Below are positions 6,411 through 6,983 of a stretch of 6,983 nt of DNA, one piece after another. The DNA comes from Eubacterium sp. (GTDB lineage: Bacteria; Bacillota; Clostridia; Lachnospirales; Lachnospiraceae). How positions within the stretch are numbered: position 1 is the first letter of the stretch; each line of letters starts with the position of its first letter. The stretch covers positions 1 to 6,983 of the forward strand of contig JALFIK010000032.1 in assembly GCA_022776205.1 (NCBI GenBank). Reading direction: 5' to 3'. Both the position numbers and the translations under genes were made by a program. The notes under the pieces were generated by a model. The model worked only from the letters and a program-made list of their open reading frames with translations, did no database searches and was not told the origin of the DNA.

Positions 6411-6983
6411 TTAATTTAATGCCTGTTTCAATATTTTTTGATTTTTTTCCATGACCCCGAGATAGGTAAGTCCGCTCTCTATCTTTTCTTCCGTTACCGA
6501 CTGAAGGGAATCCATTGTTAGTATTTTTTGATTCTTTGTCCCGGTGTTTTCTTTGATGGCATGCGCAATTCTTCCATCAGAATTTTCAATAATCAAAATT
6601 GCCGGAAGATTTAGAGTGTTAATCCGGTCTGCCAGATAGGTAACTGTTTCAAAGCCGGCCATGGTTTCTGCACTACAGCCGACGAAAGCAGCATAATAGG
6701 TAAGATGATAGTCATCCGTTAAATAGCGAAATGGAAAGCGGTCTCCAAATACAACAGCCTTGTATTTTCCATTTTTTATCGTTTTTTCAAATTTTCTGTC
6801 CAGATTTTGTAATGCTGTCTCATATTTTTTAGTATTTGACTGATATATTTTTGCATGTTCCGGATCAATCTCCTGAATTGACTTTGAGATATTACTTACC
6901 AGGGTACGGGCATTCTTTACAGACAGCCAGATGTGTTCATCATATTCCGGTTCTTCCTCCTCGTGCTCATGTCCGTGCCCGTG
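6411..6983 (-). CDS. znuA: Zinc ABC transporter substrate-binding protein, C-terminal part (cut by window edge)
   Basis: The open frame runs from the window edge to the stop at 6411, giving 190 residues; the start, signal peptide and N-terminal lobe lie outside. The fragment opens inside the His/Glu-rich loop typical of ZnuA (HGHGHEHEEEEPEYDEH), then DEHIWLSVKNA with the family's zinc-binding His (residue 17 of the fragment). A long backbone helix follows, then GDRFPFRYLTDDYHLTYYAAF, where the second-lobe metal site is expected, and GCSAET. The end (TMDSLQSVTEEKIESGLTYLGVMEKNQKILKQAL) is the usual closing region. These proteins are lipid-anchored outside the membrane in Gram-positives and deliver Zn2+ to ZnuB. 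A shorter reading starting at the internal Met at 6662 would be wrong, since homology continues 107 codons upstream. Znu operons are usually repressed by Zur; the promoter is not in the window. Confidence 0.93.
   Translation of the reverse strand, partial: HGHGHEHEEEEPEYDEHIWLSVKNARTLVSNISKSIQEIDPEHAKIYQSNTKKYETALQNLDRKFEKTIKNGKYKAVVFGDRFPFRYLTDDYHLTYYAAFVGCSAETMAGFETVTYLADRINTLNLPAILIIENSDGRIAHAIKENTGTKNQKILTMDSLQSVTEEKIESGLTYLGVMEKNQKILKQALN

Noticed and set aside
6411..6662. Separate 83-residue gene starting at an internal Met
   Set aside because: The same frame stays open to the window edge and encodes a continuous ZnuA-like sequence, including the His-rich loop and DEHIWLS; the Met is internal.
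1..6983. A new defence, mobile or biosynthetic system
   Set aside because: Every long frame belongs to a familiar transport, cell-wall or metabolic family apart from one small helical protein; there are no repeats, integrases, transposases or RNA-structure signatures to support such a system.

Overview
The window is a low-GC Firmicutes segment, most likely a gut Clostridia of the family Lachnospiraceae. This placement is inferred from protein style, the strong AGGAGG ribosome binding sites and A/T-rich intergenic DNA; no rRNA or other taxonomic marker is present. All eight recognisable genes lie on the minus strand, so the biological reading order runs from the right end (6983) to the left end (1). 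The genes at both ends are cut by the window.

Right block (6983 to about 3600): a high-affinity zinc uptake cassette in the order znuA (periplasmic-type binding lipoprotein, 5' end missing), znuC (ATPase) and znuB (permease). It is followed after 26 nt by an L-fuculose-phosphate-type class II aldolase, which is itself a zinc enzyme, and after a further 67 nt by a small helical protein that looks ferritin-like (DUF2383/PA2169 type). A strong intrinsic terminator at 3599-3631 closes this block. The three zinc genes are tightly packed (23 nt gap, then a TAATG stop/start overlap) and the aldolase follows closely, so four genes and perhaps five may share one transcript. Its promoter, and any Zur box, lie outside the window to the right.

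Middle block (3540-2096): a MATE-family multidrug/cation antiporter gene with its own promoter region. A perfect 9-bp inverted repeat (3506-3529) sits on the predicted promoter and looks like a MarR-type operator, but no regulator gene is present in the window.

Left block (2042-1): a membrane-anchored L,D-transpeptidase (YkuD domain) with a plausible promoter of its own, followed 24 nt later by trkA, the NAD-binding regulatory subunit of Trk potassium uptake, cut after about 197 residues.

I found no rRNA, tRNA, CRISPR, insertion sequence or riboswitch, and no convincing unknown system. The genes are ordinary housekeeping or transport families. The points most worth a second look are the aldolase and ferritin-like gene behind the zinc transporter, the palindromic operator before the MATE gene, and the L,D-transpeptidase/trkA pairing.
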